DNA of 64,000 bases, taken from the NCBI GenBank assembly GCA_022414725.1, contig CM039464.1, forward strand, positions 41,358,149 through 41,422,148, given 5' to 3'. The notes under the pieces are model-generated. The model searched no databases and was not told the origin of the DNA. It was given only the letters and a program-made list of their open reading frames with translations. Shown here piece after piece: positions 1-10,943 of the stretch; within the stretch, counting starts at the first letter, position 1; each line of letters opens with the position of its first letter. Origin of the DNA: Microglena sp. YARC (taxonomy: Eukaryota > Chlorophyta > Chlorophyceae > Chlamydomonadales > Chlamydomonadaceae). The position numbers and the translations under genes were made by a program.

Positions 1-292
1 CTTCCATTGATCATGCTGGTGATGGTGGTGGTGGTGTGTGATGGTGGGGAATACATGTGGGTGGAGGTGGTGATGATGGTGCTGCTTGAGTGATGGTGGT
101 GATGATGGATGGATGGATGAGGGTGGAGGTTGTGATGATGGATGGATGTGTGTGTGTGCTGCTGCTGCTGCTGTGGTGGTGATGGTGGTGATGATGGATT
201 GGTGGGGGTGGGGTGTGGTGTGGGGGGGTGATGATGATGGATAGTGGGGTAGGGTGTGCATGTGGGTGGGGTGGGGTGGGGGGGACATTCAG
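1..292. repeat. GGT/GAT-rich low-complexity DNA
   Basis: The stretch is almost entirely GGT, GAT and GGGT words. It reads as the intron or 5' region before the small exon at 293. Nothing else is visible in it. Confidence 0.8.
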
Positions 293-334
293 CTACAAGG
301 AGGCACCTTCAAGACAGAGCAAGAGGGCAGCCAG
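293..334 (+). CDS. Candidate 42-bp exon of the proline-rich glycoprotein gene
   Basis: The segment is bounded by an acceptor (ACATTCAG) and a donor (CAG|GTAATG). It encodes 14 residues, LQGGTFKTEQEGSQ, in phase 0. The next good acceptor exon, at 1650, also starts in phase 0, so the two join in frame. A partial copy of the acceptor edge (CATTCAGCTACAAGG) recurs near 518-532, beyond a poly-G run. The exon call is inference from splice signals and phase; the upstream exons would lie outside the window. Confidence 0.4.
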
Positions 335-470
335 GTAATGGGTATCCCATTCATCATGCTGGTGATGGTGGTGTCATGCGTGATGATGATGATGATGATG
401 ATGGGTGGATTGATGGGGGTTGGGTGTGTGAGGGTGGGGATGATGATGGTGGGGTAGGGTGTGTGTGTTG

Positions 471-473
<3 letters not shown>

Positions 474-505
<32 letters not shown>
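474..505 (+). repeat. Poly-G run of about 32 bases
   Basis: An uninterrupted G run lies in the low-complexity intron between the exons at 293 and 1650. Its exact length in the assembly is unreliable. Confidence 0.9.
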
Positions 506-506
<1 letters not shown>

Positions 507-539
507 GGTATAGGCATTCAGCTACAAGGTGGCGAAAGA

Positions 540-1649
540 CTCTTCTCCCTCAACCCCCTCACTCACTCAACTCAACTCCCTCCCTCACTCCTTCCCTTTG
601 AAGGAGTGAGGGAGAATCTTCTCATTTTTCTTATTCTTCTTCCCTCACCCCCCTCCCTCCACTCACTTACTCACTCACTCACTCAACTCCTCCCCTCCCT
701 CCCCTCCCTCCCCTCCCCTCCCCTCCCCTCCCCTTCCCACCCTCTTTGCAGGAATAGGCTACCCGTGTGGATTTACTAGTATTCTTCTCCCTCAACCCTC
801 TCACTCACTCTCTCACTCTCTCACTCAACCCACTCCCTCACTCCCTCTTTGCAGCGAAGGGCTACACATGTGAATTCACTCTTCTTCTTCTACCTCAGCC
901 CCCTCACTCACTCCTTCTATGCAGGAATGGGCTACCCGTGTGGATTCACTAATGATCTTCTCCCTCAACCCCCTCATTCACTCTCTCACTCAACCCACTC
1001 CCTCACTCCCTCTTTGCAGCTTAGGGCTACACATGTAAATTCACTCTTCTTCTTCTACCTCAGCCACCTCACTCAGTCACTCACTCAACTCCCTCCCCTC
1101 CCTCCCTCTATGCCTCTATGCAGGAATAGTCTGTCCGTGTGGATTCACTTTTCGGATCCGTTGTCTCAGTGAGCATAGATGCAAATGCCTACCCATGTAA
1201 ATTTACTTATCTTCTTCTCTCTCAACCCCCTCACTCCCTCAAATCCCTCCCTCACGCCCTCTATGCAGGAATGGGCTGTTCGTGTTGATTTACTCTTCTT
1301 CTTCTCCCTCACCCCCCTCACTCACTCCCTCAACTCACTCCCTCACGCCCTCTTTGCAGGAATGGGCTGTTTGTGTGGATTCTCTATTCGGATCCGGTGT
1401 CTCCGTGAGCATAGATGCAAATGGAAACACATGTAAATTTACTTATCTTCTTCTCCCTCAACCCCCTCACTCCCTCAACTCCCTCCCTCACGCCCTCTTT
1501 GCAGGAATGGGCTGATCGTGTGGATTCTCTATTCGGATCCGGTGTCTCCGTGAGCAAAGATGCAAATGGAAACACATGTTAATTTACTTATCTTCTTCTC
1601 CCTCAACCCCCTCCCTCCCTCAACTCCCTCCCTCACGCCCTCTATGCAG
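540..1649 (+). repeat. Decaying tandem array of an intron-end/exon-start unit (final period 145 bp)
   Basis: Nine copies of an acceptor edge (TTTGCAG or TATGCAG followed by GAATGGGCTG-like sequence) occur, with the base after AG at 752, 855, 925, 1020, 1124, 1269, 1360, 1505 and 1650. The last three are exactly 145 bp apart and carry about 70 bp of exon-like sequence, then CT-rich intron (CTCACTCACTCAA words). The upstream copies are shorter and more diverged. Only the last copy runs into the long open exon, so the others look like decoy acceptors made by repeated local duplication. Confidence 0.85.
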
Positions 1650-4600
1650 GAATGGGCTGTTCGTGTGGATTCATTATTCGGATCCGGTGTCTCCGTGAGC
1701 ATAGATGCAAGCGGAAACTACATCCCAGGCCTCTACTTCAGTGCTCTTCCTATTGCCGCTGACGGTATGGTGCCGAACGTCGCTCAAGCGATTGCCTACA
1801 CCACACTTGAAGACATGGTGCTAGCTGACTTCATCGCCTCCTTTAACTCTGGGGTCGACAGTCCCGTGCTCCAGCTAGCGTCGCTATTCAAGATGAGCTG
1901 TAATGATGAGATCCGTGCTGAGGTGTCAGGCTGCGGTGCAAATGTGTCCATGCTGTACAACGGAGATGTACTGCCAGATGCCATGGCCTGGCTGAATACA
2001 GTACATAATGTTCTGCCAGCCTGTCCACTACCTCTACCCCCGCCATTACCACTTCCGCCACCACCCCACCGCCACCACCACTTACACCCCCACCGCCACC
2101 AGCCTCACTGCCACCACCCCCACCGCCACCACCACTCACACCCTCATTGCCACCACCTCCATTGCCACCACCCCCATTGCCACCACTCACACCCTCACTG
2201 CCCCCACCCCCACCTCCATCATCACTCACACCCTCACCGCCACCACCCTCAATTCCCCAACCACCCCAACCCACAACCTCCGACTCGCCTTACAACCCCC
2301 CTGCCTCCAGGGCTCCCATTCCTGCAGCCCCTACCAGCACCACCACCCCCATCAACAACAACAAACCCCCGTACGCACCCTCCCCAGCAACGCTTCCACC
2401 CTCAGATCAGCCATACACACCTCCACCCATGCTCGCCCCAATACCATACTTCCCATATGCATCCCCCCCCAGGGCGAACCTCCAGCCGTACATATCTGAC
2501 ATGCCCTCTCCCATTGTCTCACTTCCTTCCATTAACACCCCCCCTCACATGGATCCCCGTCCTATCACCATACCTCCACCCACTGGCCTTCCATACGCTC
2601 CACCCACACGCGCACCCACCAACCTTGCAGACCCTTCCCTACCTCCTAAACCTACACCAGCACCCACACCCACTAACCTCCCATATCTTCCATACAAACC
2701 TTACTCACCCTACGCACCCTACTCTCCATCAGACCCAGATACTCCGTACCCCCCCTACCCTGTGTATTTTCCACCTCAACCAGCAACACCTCCGCCTGGT
2801 TTACCAGCACCCCCACGACCATCACCACCACTCTCTCCACCACCCCCATCTCCACCACCACCCTCTCCACCAACTTCACCACCACCACCTTCACCCACAC
2901 CTCTTCCACCACCACCACTACCTTCACTCCCACCTCCATCCCCTCCACCACCACCTCCTTCACCAACATCTCCATCACCATCACCATCACCACGTCCATC
3001 TTTACCACTACCTCCTTCAAATCCTCCATTATCACCACCTCCACCCCCTCCACCACCACCACCATCTCCTTCACCACCACCACCATCGCCTTCATTAACA
3101 TCTCCTTCACCTCCATCACCACCACCACCTTCACCACCACCTCCATCACCACCACCATCTCCACCACCTCCACCACCACCACCACCTTCACGGCCACCCC
3201 CTTCGCCACCAACTGCACCACCACCACCTACACCGCGACCCCCTCCATCACCACCTCCGTTACCACCACCTCCTTTATCACTACCACCCTTACTTCCACC
3301 CCCTTCACCACCACCACCTCCACGACCACCACCCTCAACACCACCACCCTCGCCTTCACCTCCTTCACCACCACCACCTCCACGACCACCACCCTCAACA
3401 CCACCACCCTCGCCTTCACCTCCTTCACCACCACCACCTCCACGACCACCACCCTCAACACCACCACCCTCGCCTTCACCCCCTTCACCACCACCACCTC
3501 CACGACCACCACCCTCGCCTTCACCTCCTTCACCACCACCACCTCCACGACCACCACCCTCAACACCACCACCCTCGCCTTCACCTCCTTCACCACCACC
3601 ACCTCCACGACCACCACCCTCAACACCACCACCCTCGCCTTCACCTCCTTCACCACCACCACCTCCACGACCACCACCCTCAACACCACCACCCTCGCCT
3701 TCACCTCCTTCACCACCACCACCTTCACCGCAACCCCCGTCACCACCACCTCCATTACCACGACCTCCTTCACCACCACCACCTGCACTACCACCTCCTT
3801 CACAACCACCTCCATTATCACTACCACCCTTACTTTCACCCCCTTCACCACCACAACCTCCACCACCACCACCCTCACCACCATCACCCTCGCCACCATC
3901 ACCTTCACCACCACCATCTCCTCCTCCACCTTCACCACCCCCACCTTCACCCCCACCACCTTCACCCCCACCACCTTTACCACTACCACCTTCACTGCCA
4001 CCACCATCACCACCATCTCCATTGCCACCATCCCCATCACCACCACCACCATCTCCTCCTCCACCATCACCACCACCATCCCCATCACCACCACCACCAT
4101 CTCCTCCCCCACCATCACCCCCATCCCCATTACCACCGCCATCACCACCACCACCATCCCCATCACCACCACCACCATCCCCATCACCACCATTCCTATC
4201 ACCACCACCATCACCACCACCACCATCCCAATCACCACCATCACCATCACCATCACCACCATCATCGCCCCCTCAACCTCCTTCTCCACCACCACCACCT
4301 CCCACCTCACCACCTCACCCCCCTCCACCACATCCCTCCCCACCACCTCAACCTCCACCACCACCTCCCCCTCTCACCCCTCACCTGCCTCCCCTTACCC
4401 CATCTCTCCCTCCACCTCCTTGTGGGATCCGTGAGAAAGTAGGTAACCTACTTATAACCAGATCGCATTGCCCACCCCTTCACCTCCTCAACCCCCCACA
4501 CCCCCTGCATCTCCCCCCCACCCCCCACACCCACCATATCCCCACCCACCATCACCGCACCCACCATTACCACCACTACCACTATCACCACCACCACCGC

Positions 4601-5878
4601 CTCCATCCCCCTCCCCCTCTCCTCCCCCCCATCTCCATCCCCACCTCCCTCCCCCCCGGCTCCCCCACCATCCCTCCCGCCACCACCGCCACTCACGCTC
4701 CCACCTCCCCCACTTCCTAAACCCACCCGACCACCACCACCACATCCCCCACCTACACCCCCACAACCACCACCACCACCAGTTCAGCTTTGCGCAGTAT
4801 GGGACAGTACATCAGGTATCATGAAAAGAGTAATGGCGCCATGTGACGTCCTCCCCTTCAGCCTCCCACCCACCCTCCCACCTAGCCCTCCACCTAGCCC
4901 CCCTCCCATCCCCCCCCCACCCCCCCATCTAGCCTCCCCTCCACCCCCTCCTCACCACCACCCACTGCTCCCTCCTCACCACCACCACCCACCGCTCCCT
5001 CCTCTCCATCATCATCACCACCACCAGTTGAGCTATGCGCGGTCTGGGACAGTACATCCGGGATCATGAAAAGGATAATGGAGCCATGTGTTGTCCTCCC
5101 CTTTAGCCCCCCACCCAGCCTCCCACCCACCCTCCCATCCAGCTCCCCACCTGGCCTCCCACCCACCCTCCCACCTAGCCTCCCACCCACCCTCCCGCCC
5201 ACCCCCCCACCCAGCCTCCCCTCCACCCCCTCCTCTCCACCACCCACTGCTCCCTCCTCACCACCACCCACCGCTTCCTTCTCTCCATCATCGTCACCAC
5301 CAGTTGAGCTATGCGAGGTCTGGGACAGTGCTTCAGGTATCATGAAAAGGGTAATGAAGCCATGTAACGTCCTCCCCTTCAGCCTCCTCCCCACTCTCCC
5401 ACCCAGCCCCCCACTCAGCCTACCCTCCACCCCCTCCTCACCCCCACCCACTGCTCCCTCCTCGCCTCCAAGCCCCAGTGCCCCAGACACCCCACAATTC
5501 CCCGACACCCCATACACGCCTTACACACCATACACACCCTATCCACCCTCCACACCCTCCGCATCTTTTCCCGACTACCCCTTCTACCCCGACACTCTCT
5601 ATCCACACGCACCACCTCCTGACTCCCCCTACTATCCCGACACACCCTATCCCCCATACCCACACGTACCTCATGCATCCACCCCACCACCACAACGCTC
5701 CCCACCACCAGCCACCAGCACGACCACCCCACCCCCAAGGGGATACCTCCCTTCCCCCCCACTTCCCTATGTAGCCCCAGAGGAGGAGGAGGCCCCCCCT
5801 CCCTACCATCAGTACACACCACCCTTCACGGAGCCGTACCTCCCTGATGCACCTTACACCCCAATGTCACTACCCTAA
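1650..5878 (+). CDS. Proline-rich cell-wall-type glycoprotein (HRGP/pherophorin-like), frame interrupted
   Basis: After a CAG acceptor the reading frame encodes a non-repetitive N-terminal region of about 125 residues (EWAVRVDSLFGSG to AWLNTVHNVLP), of no fold I recognise. An 800-residue Pro/Ser tract with SPPPPSPPPP motifs follows, as in extensins and algal hydroxyproline-rich glycoproteins, which are secreted wall or matrix proteins. From about 4782 a cysteine-bearing module (ELCxVWDSxSGIMKRxMxPC) appears three times between Pro-rich spacers, then a Tyr/Pro-rich tail ends at TAA 5876-5878. The frame changes near 2063-2071 (a CCCC run), between about 4423 and 4820, and near 4910-5030. All are C-rich runs, so assembly errors, unseen short introns or real decay are each possible. 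No signal peptide is visible, so the true start lies upstream. Confidence 0.7.
3301..3722 (+). repeat. 60-bp coding minisatellite in the Pro-rich domain
   Basis: A 60-bp unit encoding the 20-residue motif PPSPPPPPRPPPSTPPPSPS is repeated seven times head to tail. One copy (around 3480-3525) is 15 bp shorter. Copies are almost identical at the DNA level, which points to recent slippage or unequal exchange. The length keeps the frame. Confidence 0.9.
4782..5385 (+). repeat. Three tandem Cys/Trp modules within the glycoprotein gene
   Basis: About 75-80 bp starting at 4782, 5027 and 5303 are near-identical. They encode P-V-[QE]-L-C-x-V-W-D-S-x-S-G-I-M-K-R-x-M-x-P-C. The intervening DNA is Pro-rich and varies in length (245 and 276 bp between starts). 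Two cysteines and a tryptophan per module suggest a small folded element between rod segments. Confidence 0.75.
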
Positions 5879-6300
5879 GGAATCCATCTGGTGCTTAGAG
5901 TGATGTAGGAGGTAGAGAGGATGCCCCCCCTCCCCTCCAAACAAGGACCGAGTACACACCACCCATTGCAGAGCCGTACCTCTCTGACACACCTTACACC
6001 CCAATGTCACTGCCCTAAGGAATTCACCTGGTGCTTAGAGCGGTGTAGGAGGTAGGGAGGATGCCCCCCCTCCCCTCCAAACGAGGAGGAGTACCCACCA
6101 CCCTTCACGGAGCCGTACCTCCCTGACGCACCTTACACCCCAATGTCACTGCCCTAAGGAATTCACCTGGTGCTTAGAGCGGTGTAGGAGGTAGGGAGGA
6201 TGCCCCCCCTCCCCTCCAAACGAGGAGGAGTATCCACCACCCTTCACGGAGCCGTACCTCCCTGACGCACCTTACACCCCAATGTCATTGCCCTAAGGAA
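5822..6300 (+). repeat. Fourfold tandem copy of the gene's stop-codon region (139-140 bp)
   Basis: The block encoding the last residues of the glycoprotein (GAGCCGTACCTCCCTGA through CACTACCCTAA) and its 3' flank recurs with CCCTAAGG at 5873, 6013, 6152 and 6291. The first stop ends the open frame. The three later copies are 3' repeats that still carry the terminal codons and stop. Confidence 0.9.
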
Positions 6301-6636
6301 TTCATTTGATTTGAAGTTGAATGACCCAACCCATCCCACATGCACACACACCTCCTGCCCTCTATGAGGATCCTGACGAGGAGGATGCCCCCCCCCCCCC
6401 CCGCCAAACGACATACAGATCTGGGCAAATAATAAATAAAGTGTCCATCCGGCCTTATGACGAGGCGCAAGGTTGAGGGGGCCAGCCCGTTTGCTTCCAC
6501 TGGGGCCAACCACCAATACATCTGTGCATCTATTCTATTTTTGCAGTCCAGGGGTTGCCAATCCAGCTTAAGTGTATTGCCCGATATCAGATAATCAAGA
6601 TCATTCTAGATTGCATTCTTGAACTTGAGCAAAGCC

Positions 6637-6880
6637 CAAGACAAAGAGCCCTAGAAAATAGGACCATCCGCCAGCATTATGACGAGGGGCACTGCAATAC
6701 AGTGCGGAACAAGCTCCCTGCCCTGGGACCAGAAAATAAGGCCGTCTGCCAGCATTATGATGATGAGGGGCACTGCAATACAGTGCAGAACAAGCTCCCT
6801 GCCCTGGGACCAGAAAATAGGGCCGTCTGCCAGCATTATGATGATGAGGGGCACTGCAATACAGTGCAGTACAAGTTTTA
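6637..6880. repeat. Three copies of an 80-bp repeat
   Basis: The unit contains CCAGCATTATG at 6670, 6749 and 6830, with AGAAAATA, GGGGCACTGCAATACAGTG and CTCCCTGCCCTGGG in each. Two of the copies are nearly identical. Short open frames on both strands are a product of the repeat. Confidence 0.85.
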
Positions 6881-6899
6881 GGTTTCAAAGTAACACCCT

Positions 6900-7570
6900 T
6901 CAAAAGCGGTGCAATGCGAGTAAATATGGTTTTGCAGTGTCTGCAAGTTAATGTGGTCTGCAATTACATATGCTCACTGTCTGCCTGGCAAGTAAATACC
7001 ATATATATATATATATATGTGTAGATATAAAGTACCATATTTACTTGACATGCATTTTTTAGTTGTGAAAGGATTTTCACCCCAGGAGGTGTATTGCCAT
7101 ATTTAAACCGATAGGTATGTGTCCAAATTGGTGCAATGCAAGTACATATGGTCTGGTGCTGCGCAGTGGTGAGCGTGATGGGCCCATAACCTGAAGTTCA
7201 AGGTATTGATGTTTACTTGAACTTGGTTACAAAGCTTCAGCCAGCAATTTGGCTGCTCGCGGTCTTCGGCAAATAATGAAGTTCGAGGTATTGATAATTA
7301 TTTGAACTTGAACTTGATTACATAGCTTCAGCCAGCAATTTGGCTGCTCACCGTCTTCGGCAATGAAGTTCAAGGTATTGATGTTTAAAATAGACTGGGA
7401 AGGTAGTTAAGTACCTCCCATCGCAGAACTCACCTGCTCCATAGCTTGGCTCGACATTTGTGGATTCATGGCTGCTCATCAGCCCCACGTCTCGTCATAA
7501 GGCGGAACATGTGCTTGTTTTATAATTGTGTTTTTGTGTGCATATCTGTGTGCCTGTGTGAGTGGGTGTT
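6900..7570. repeat. Intergenic DNA with dispersed repeat pieces and a palindromic CAGCCA/TGGCTG unit
   Basis: There is a TA microsatellite at about 7000-7018. A block around 7054-7145 (TTGTGAAAGGATTTTCACCCC) recurs near 8058-8130 and, weaker, near 60,906-60,960. Two copies of a 100-bp unit (7194-7375) carry GAACTTGGTTACA and the imperfect palindrome CAGCCAGCAATTTGGCTG. Related pieces occur near 8815, 9640, 25,420, 37,225 and 60,300. No gene is visible. Confidence 0.6.
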
Positions 7571-7734
7571 AGGGAACGGCAAATCATATGATGCTGACCA
7601 AAGACAAGTATGATATCATACAAAAATCATATGATTTAAAATCATGATATGATGCCCCAGGTTAAAGTTACTTAGTCAGACCGCCGTCATCATATGATAT
7701 CGTTTGATGACATGATATCATATTGCCTATCCCT
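7571..7734. mobile_element. MITE-like element, copy 1 (about 164 bp)
   Basis: It begins AGGGAACGGCAA and ends TTGCCTATCCCT, an imperfect terminal inverted repeat. The interior is built of ATCATATGATATC palindromes around a GTCAGACCGCCG core. A clear second copy lies at 17,678-17,867 and a half copy at about 11,605-11,680. It encodes nothing. Target-site duplication is not clear for this copy. Confidence 0.65.
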
Positions 7735-8329
7735 ATTCGTAAGCCTAGTCCTCAGACCGGCTCGCTGTTCGTGCCAGGCCAATGAGGGGGGGGGTTATGG
7801 CAGAACTAGGGTAGGTTCTACCGCAGGGCTTACCGGGCGGCACCGGTACGTAGCCCTAGCTGGCACTGGCCTCGGACCTGACATGTAGTTACCGCTGCCG
7901 TTCACTCGGCCTATACGTGCGTCTATGTGTGCGCTATACAACAGTTATATACCGTAGCACAACATCAGGTTGTGTCTGCAAGTTAATGTGGTCTGCAATT
8001 GAATATGGCCAGTGTCTGCATGTCAAGTAAATATATACCCTATTTACTTGACGTGCAATTTTTTAGTTGTCAAAGGATTTTCACCCCATTAAGTGGCATT
8101 GCCATATTTAAACTGATAGGTACGTGCCCAGGCCCCATGATATTATTGATGCGTAGGCCCAGAATAACTCCTTTTGTGGCACACTTGAATCTGGTTTGGA
8201 TGGTGGGGAATTGAATTAAAAATAATTCCACCATATGTAACAATTTATGGAGCGCCCCAGATCTGAGATATCCACTAACCTCTGAGCTCACAAATAATTA
8301 TTTGCCTTTTGGGGTGCCTTCCAGGGTAA

Positions 8330-8500
8330 TTCAAAGCGCACCTTTTGAGCGCTGACTTTTTGACCCCCTCTGCGCTTTAAGCGCAGTTTTTTGCAACCCC
8401 CTGTGGGCGCAGCAAGCAATTTTTGCGCTTTTTGCACTACAAAGCGCAGTTTTTTGTTTTCAAGTGCGCTAAAGCGCTGGCCAATTTGGCCATTTGAAGT
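8330..8500. other. Cluster of GCGC/AAGCGC motifs between T runs
   Basis: Words such as GCGCTTT, AAAGCGCAGTTTTTTG, AGCGCTG and the palindrome GCGCTTTAAGCGC recur about ten times in 170 bp with no fixed period. There is no open frame of note. The role is unknown. Confidence 0.5.
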
Positions 8501-8555
8501 ACCCTGGTGCCTTCCGTCTATCCATTCACTGCCCCATTATTTCAAGCACCAACGA

Positions 8556-8790
8556 TCTACAGTTTTTTGGGCGGAGCCCCCATTTAAAGGGGGTGTGAGC
8601 CCCCAGGGTTACCCATGTTTCCGTCCGACCATCCATCCATCTGACCGAGACGAAGCCTGAAACGTCAGCCAACGGTCTCATCACTAACTCGCTTCCGTTG
8701 CCACCTGTCGCTCAGTCGAGAACATCTCTCCGCCAGTTTGTAACGTCGCTTGTGACGCTGCATATAACTTGTCACTCTAAAATTGCCGGC
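8556..8790. repeat. Dispersed repeat family E, copy 1
   Basis: It starts with a hairpin-capable block (GGGCGGAGCCCCC ... GGGGGTGTGAGCCCCC), followed by GACCGAGACGAAGCCTGAAACGT and CGCTTCCGTTGCCACCTGTCGCT. Related copies lie at about 47,200-47,400 (inverted) and 63,430-63,610 (same strand). Read on the minus strand, a short frame ends in W-x-R-K-R-V-S-x-E-x-V-G-stop, kept in the 47-kb copy. Confidence 0.65.
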
Positions 8791-10600
8791 CATTCTCTCC
8801 CATACAACTCGAACTTTATTGCATAGCTCCAGCCAGTAATTTGGCTGCTCGCCGTCCTCGGCAGTAAAACACTTAACAAGGGGAAATGTAATGGTTGTCA
8901 AACTTGAACTTGGTCACCGTATAATTATTATAATTATGATTATAATAATTATAATTATTATTATTTCTGCTCCCGCCTTTTTGATCGCTCGCAGATGCTC
9001 TCGAGGACAGCACGCTCACCATGGCAGCAGCAATGAGTGATTTTTCCATTTCATGATACTTGAGCCGGAGGGGCCCTCTGACTCCCGCAACTACCTGGCC
9101 GGCCGACAGCCTGGCACAGAGCTCTCCGCGACCGGCCCCCGCCCCTGCTGGTTTGCGACAAATTCGCACTGCGCCGTTGCAGCGCGTTGTCCACGATTCC
9201 TCTCTTACTGAGCAGACTCCCGCAAGCAATTTCCCACTCCCTCACTTGAATGAAAGCTTCAAATCTACAGCCGCATGGTGGCAGTCCTAACCAACTCTTT
9301 CGATTGAGTTCATCTCCCCTCCCTCCCATTTTGCCCCGCCTCTTCCGATTACCTCGTTTTCTTGCACGCACCCAACAGCTCTCGTGGGCCTGCTGCTAAA
9401 ATGTGCTTGCTCGCAACATTCCGATTCCCAGTGCTCGTATCTGGTCTTGGGATGGAGCGCTCATCTGGGTGCATGCTGTCCAGCCGGCTGAATGGCTAGC
9501 TCTTCTGCTCCCCACAGCGGAGGCATGAGAGAGCTGAATCCATTCGAGGTGGGTGACAGAAAGGGTGCTGCTTTCTTCTCAAGCAAGAATGAGAACACGA
9601 TTTTTCGCTTTCACATTTTCCCTGGTATTTTGTCCTACTGCCGGTCAAGGCGAGCAGCCAAATCGCTAGCTGAAGCTATGTATTCTCCAAGTTTCTCCAG
9701 TTATACTTCAACTTGAACTCCAAGCTATGTATTCTCCAAGTTCAAGTGTACACGAGGCATGCAAGCAAGGAAGTGTCCAAAACCTGTTTACATGGTTTCA
9801 CCACAAAGCTAGGATTGTTGGAACGTTGCCACTTCCATTAGGGCTAAAGACGTTCTCCTATTTCACGACGCACATAATACAATTTCATCACACAACCTGT
9901 CACACAACGGAAGACTTTAAAGGGAACAAAACGCTAGACAAACCGCATACAATGCATTGACTGTCCATGTTTACGGTGGGTAAAATTACTGATATGCCAT
10001 GCGACATAAGCACCCCTCCACTTAATCAATGCAATTCTTCCATCTCGCAAATGAAATTGTTCGTTGGGCGAATGAAATCATTCCATCTCACGAATGAAAT
10101 TGGTCGTTAGGCGAATGAAATACTAATTGGACTGTATCCACAGGATGGTAAGAGGCAGCAGAGTGGGAGGAGGAGATCAAATGGCTCCAAAAATGGAAAT
10201 ATATATTATGTCAGAACTAGGTACGGGATCAATCAGTCAGTCAGCCAGAAATAGATACCAGATCAGTCAGTCAGTCTGTCAGAACTAGATTCTAAATCAG
10301 TCTGTCAGAACTAGGTCAAGATTAATCAGTTAGTCTGCCAGAACTCGACACGAGATGACTCCATCAGAAGTACACACGAGATCAGTCAGTCAGTCAGAAC
10401 TAGATCAAGATCAGTCAGAAGGGTAAAGGGAGCTGGTTAGGGTCCCATGGTTATTCTTCAAAGTGGACAGTGGTCCAGGGGTCCTGGGCACGACTGAGCA
10501 ATCATCAAGTCAATGCCAGGACAAGCAAGCCAGCTGGAGAGCGCATCAAATATTACCTGAAGACGAATGTGGAGTTTGGAATGTGGAGTGTGGAGAACCT
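8791..10600. other. Intergenic DNA, no gene seen
   Basis: The segment holds AT-rich TTATAATTA words (8922-8965), a GC-rich block (9060-9300) without a convincing exon, GAATGAAAT repeats (10,030-10,120) and CAGTCAGTCAGAACTAG repeats (10,205-10,430). Open frames here are short and show no recognisable motif. Confidence 0.5.
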
Positions 10601-10609
10601 GAAGAGAGA

Positions 10610-10935
10610 ATGTGTCCATCCATAATGTAAGGCAAGGTGGCTTGGCCGCATTCATCAAGGGCAGGTATCCTACTCCTACCAAGGTATCCTAGTCCTATCG
10701 AGGTGGCTTGGCTCCATCCATAATGAAACACAAGGTGGCTTGGCCACACCCATCAGGGGCAAGTATCCTACTCCTACCAAGGTATCCTAGTCCTATCAAG
10801 GTGGCTTGGCTCCATCTATAATGTAAGGCAAGGTGGCTTGGCTCCATGCATCAAGTCAAGGTATCCTAGTCCTATCAAGGTGGCTTGGCCCCATTAATAA
10901 TGTAAGGCAAGGTGGCTTGGCTTCATCCCTCAAGT
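10610..10935. repeat. Tandem repeat downstream of the zinc-finger gene
   Basis: Units containing AAGGTATCCTAGTCCTATC, AAGGTGGCTTGGC and CATAATGTAAGGCAAGG recur four to five times at about 90-110 bp. The array lies directly after the zinc-finger gene's stop codon (minus strand), so it is probably in or next to its 3' untranslated region. Confidence 0.8.
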
Positions 10936-10943
10936 CCAGGTAA

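Noticed and set aside
3228..4364. 378-codon minus-strand frame rich in Val/Met
   Set aside because: Antisense of the Pro-rich coding repeats (GGT/GTG words); no support.
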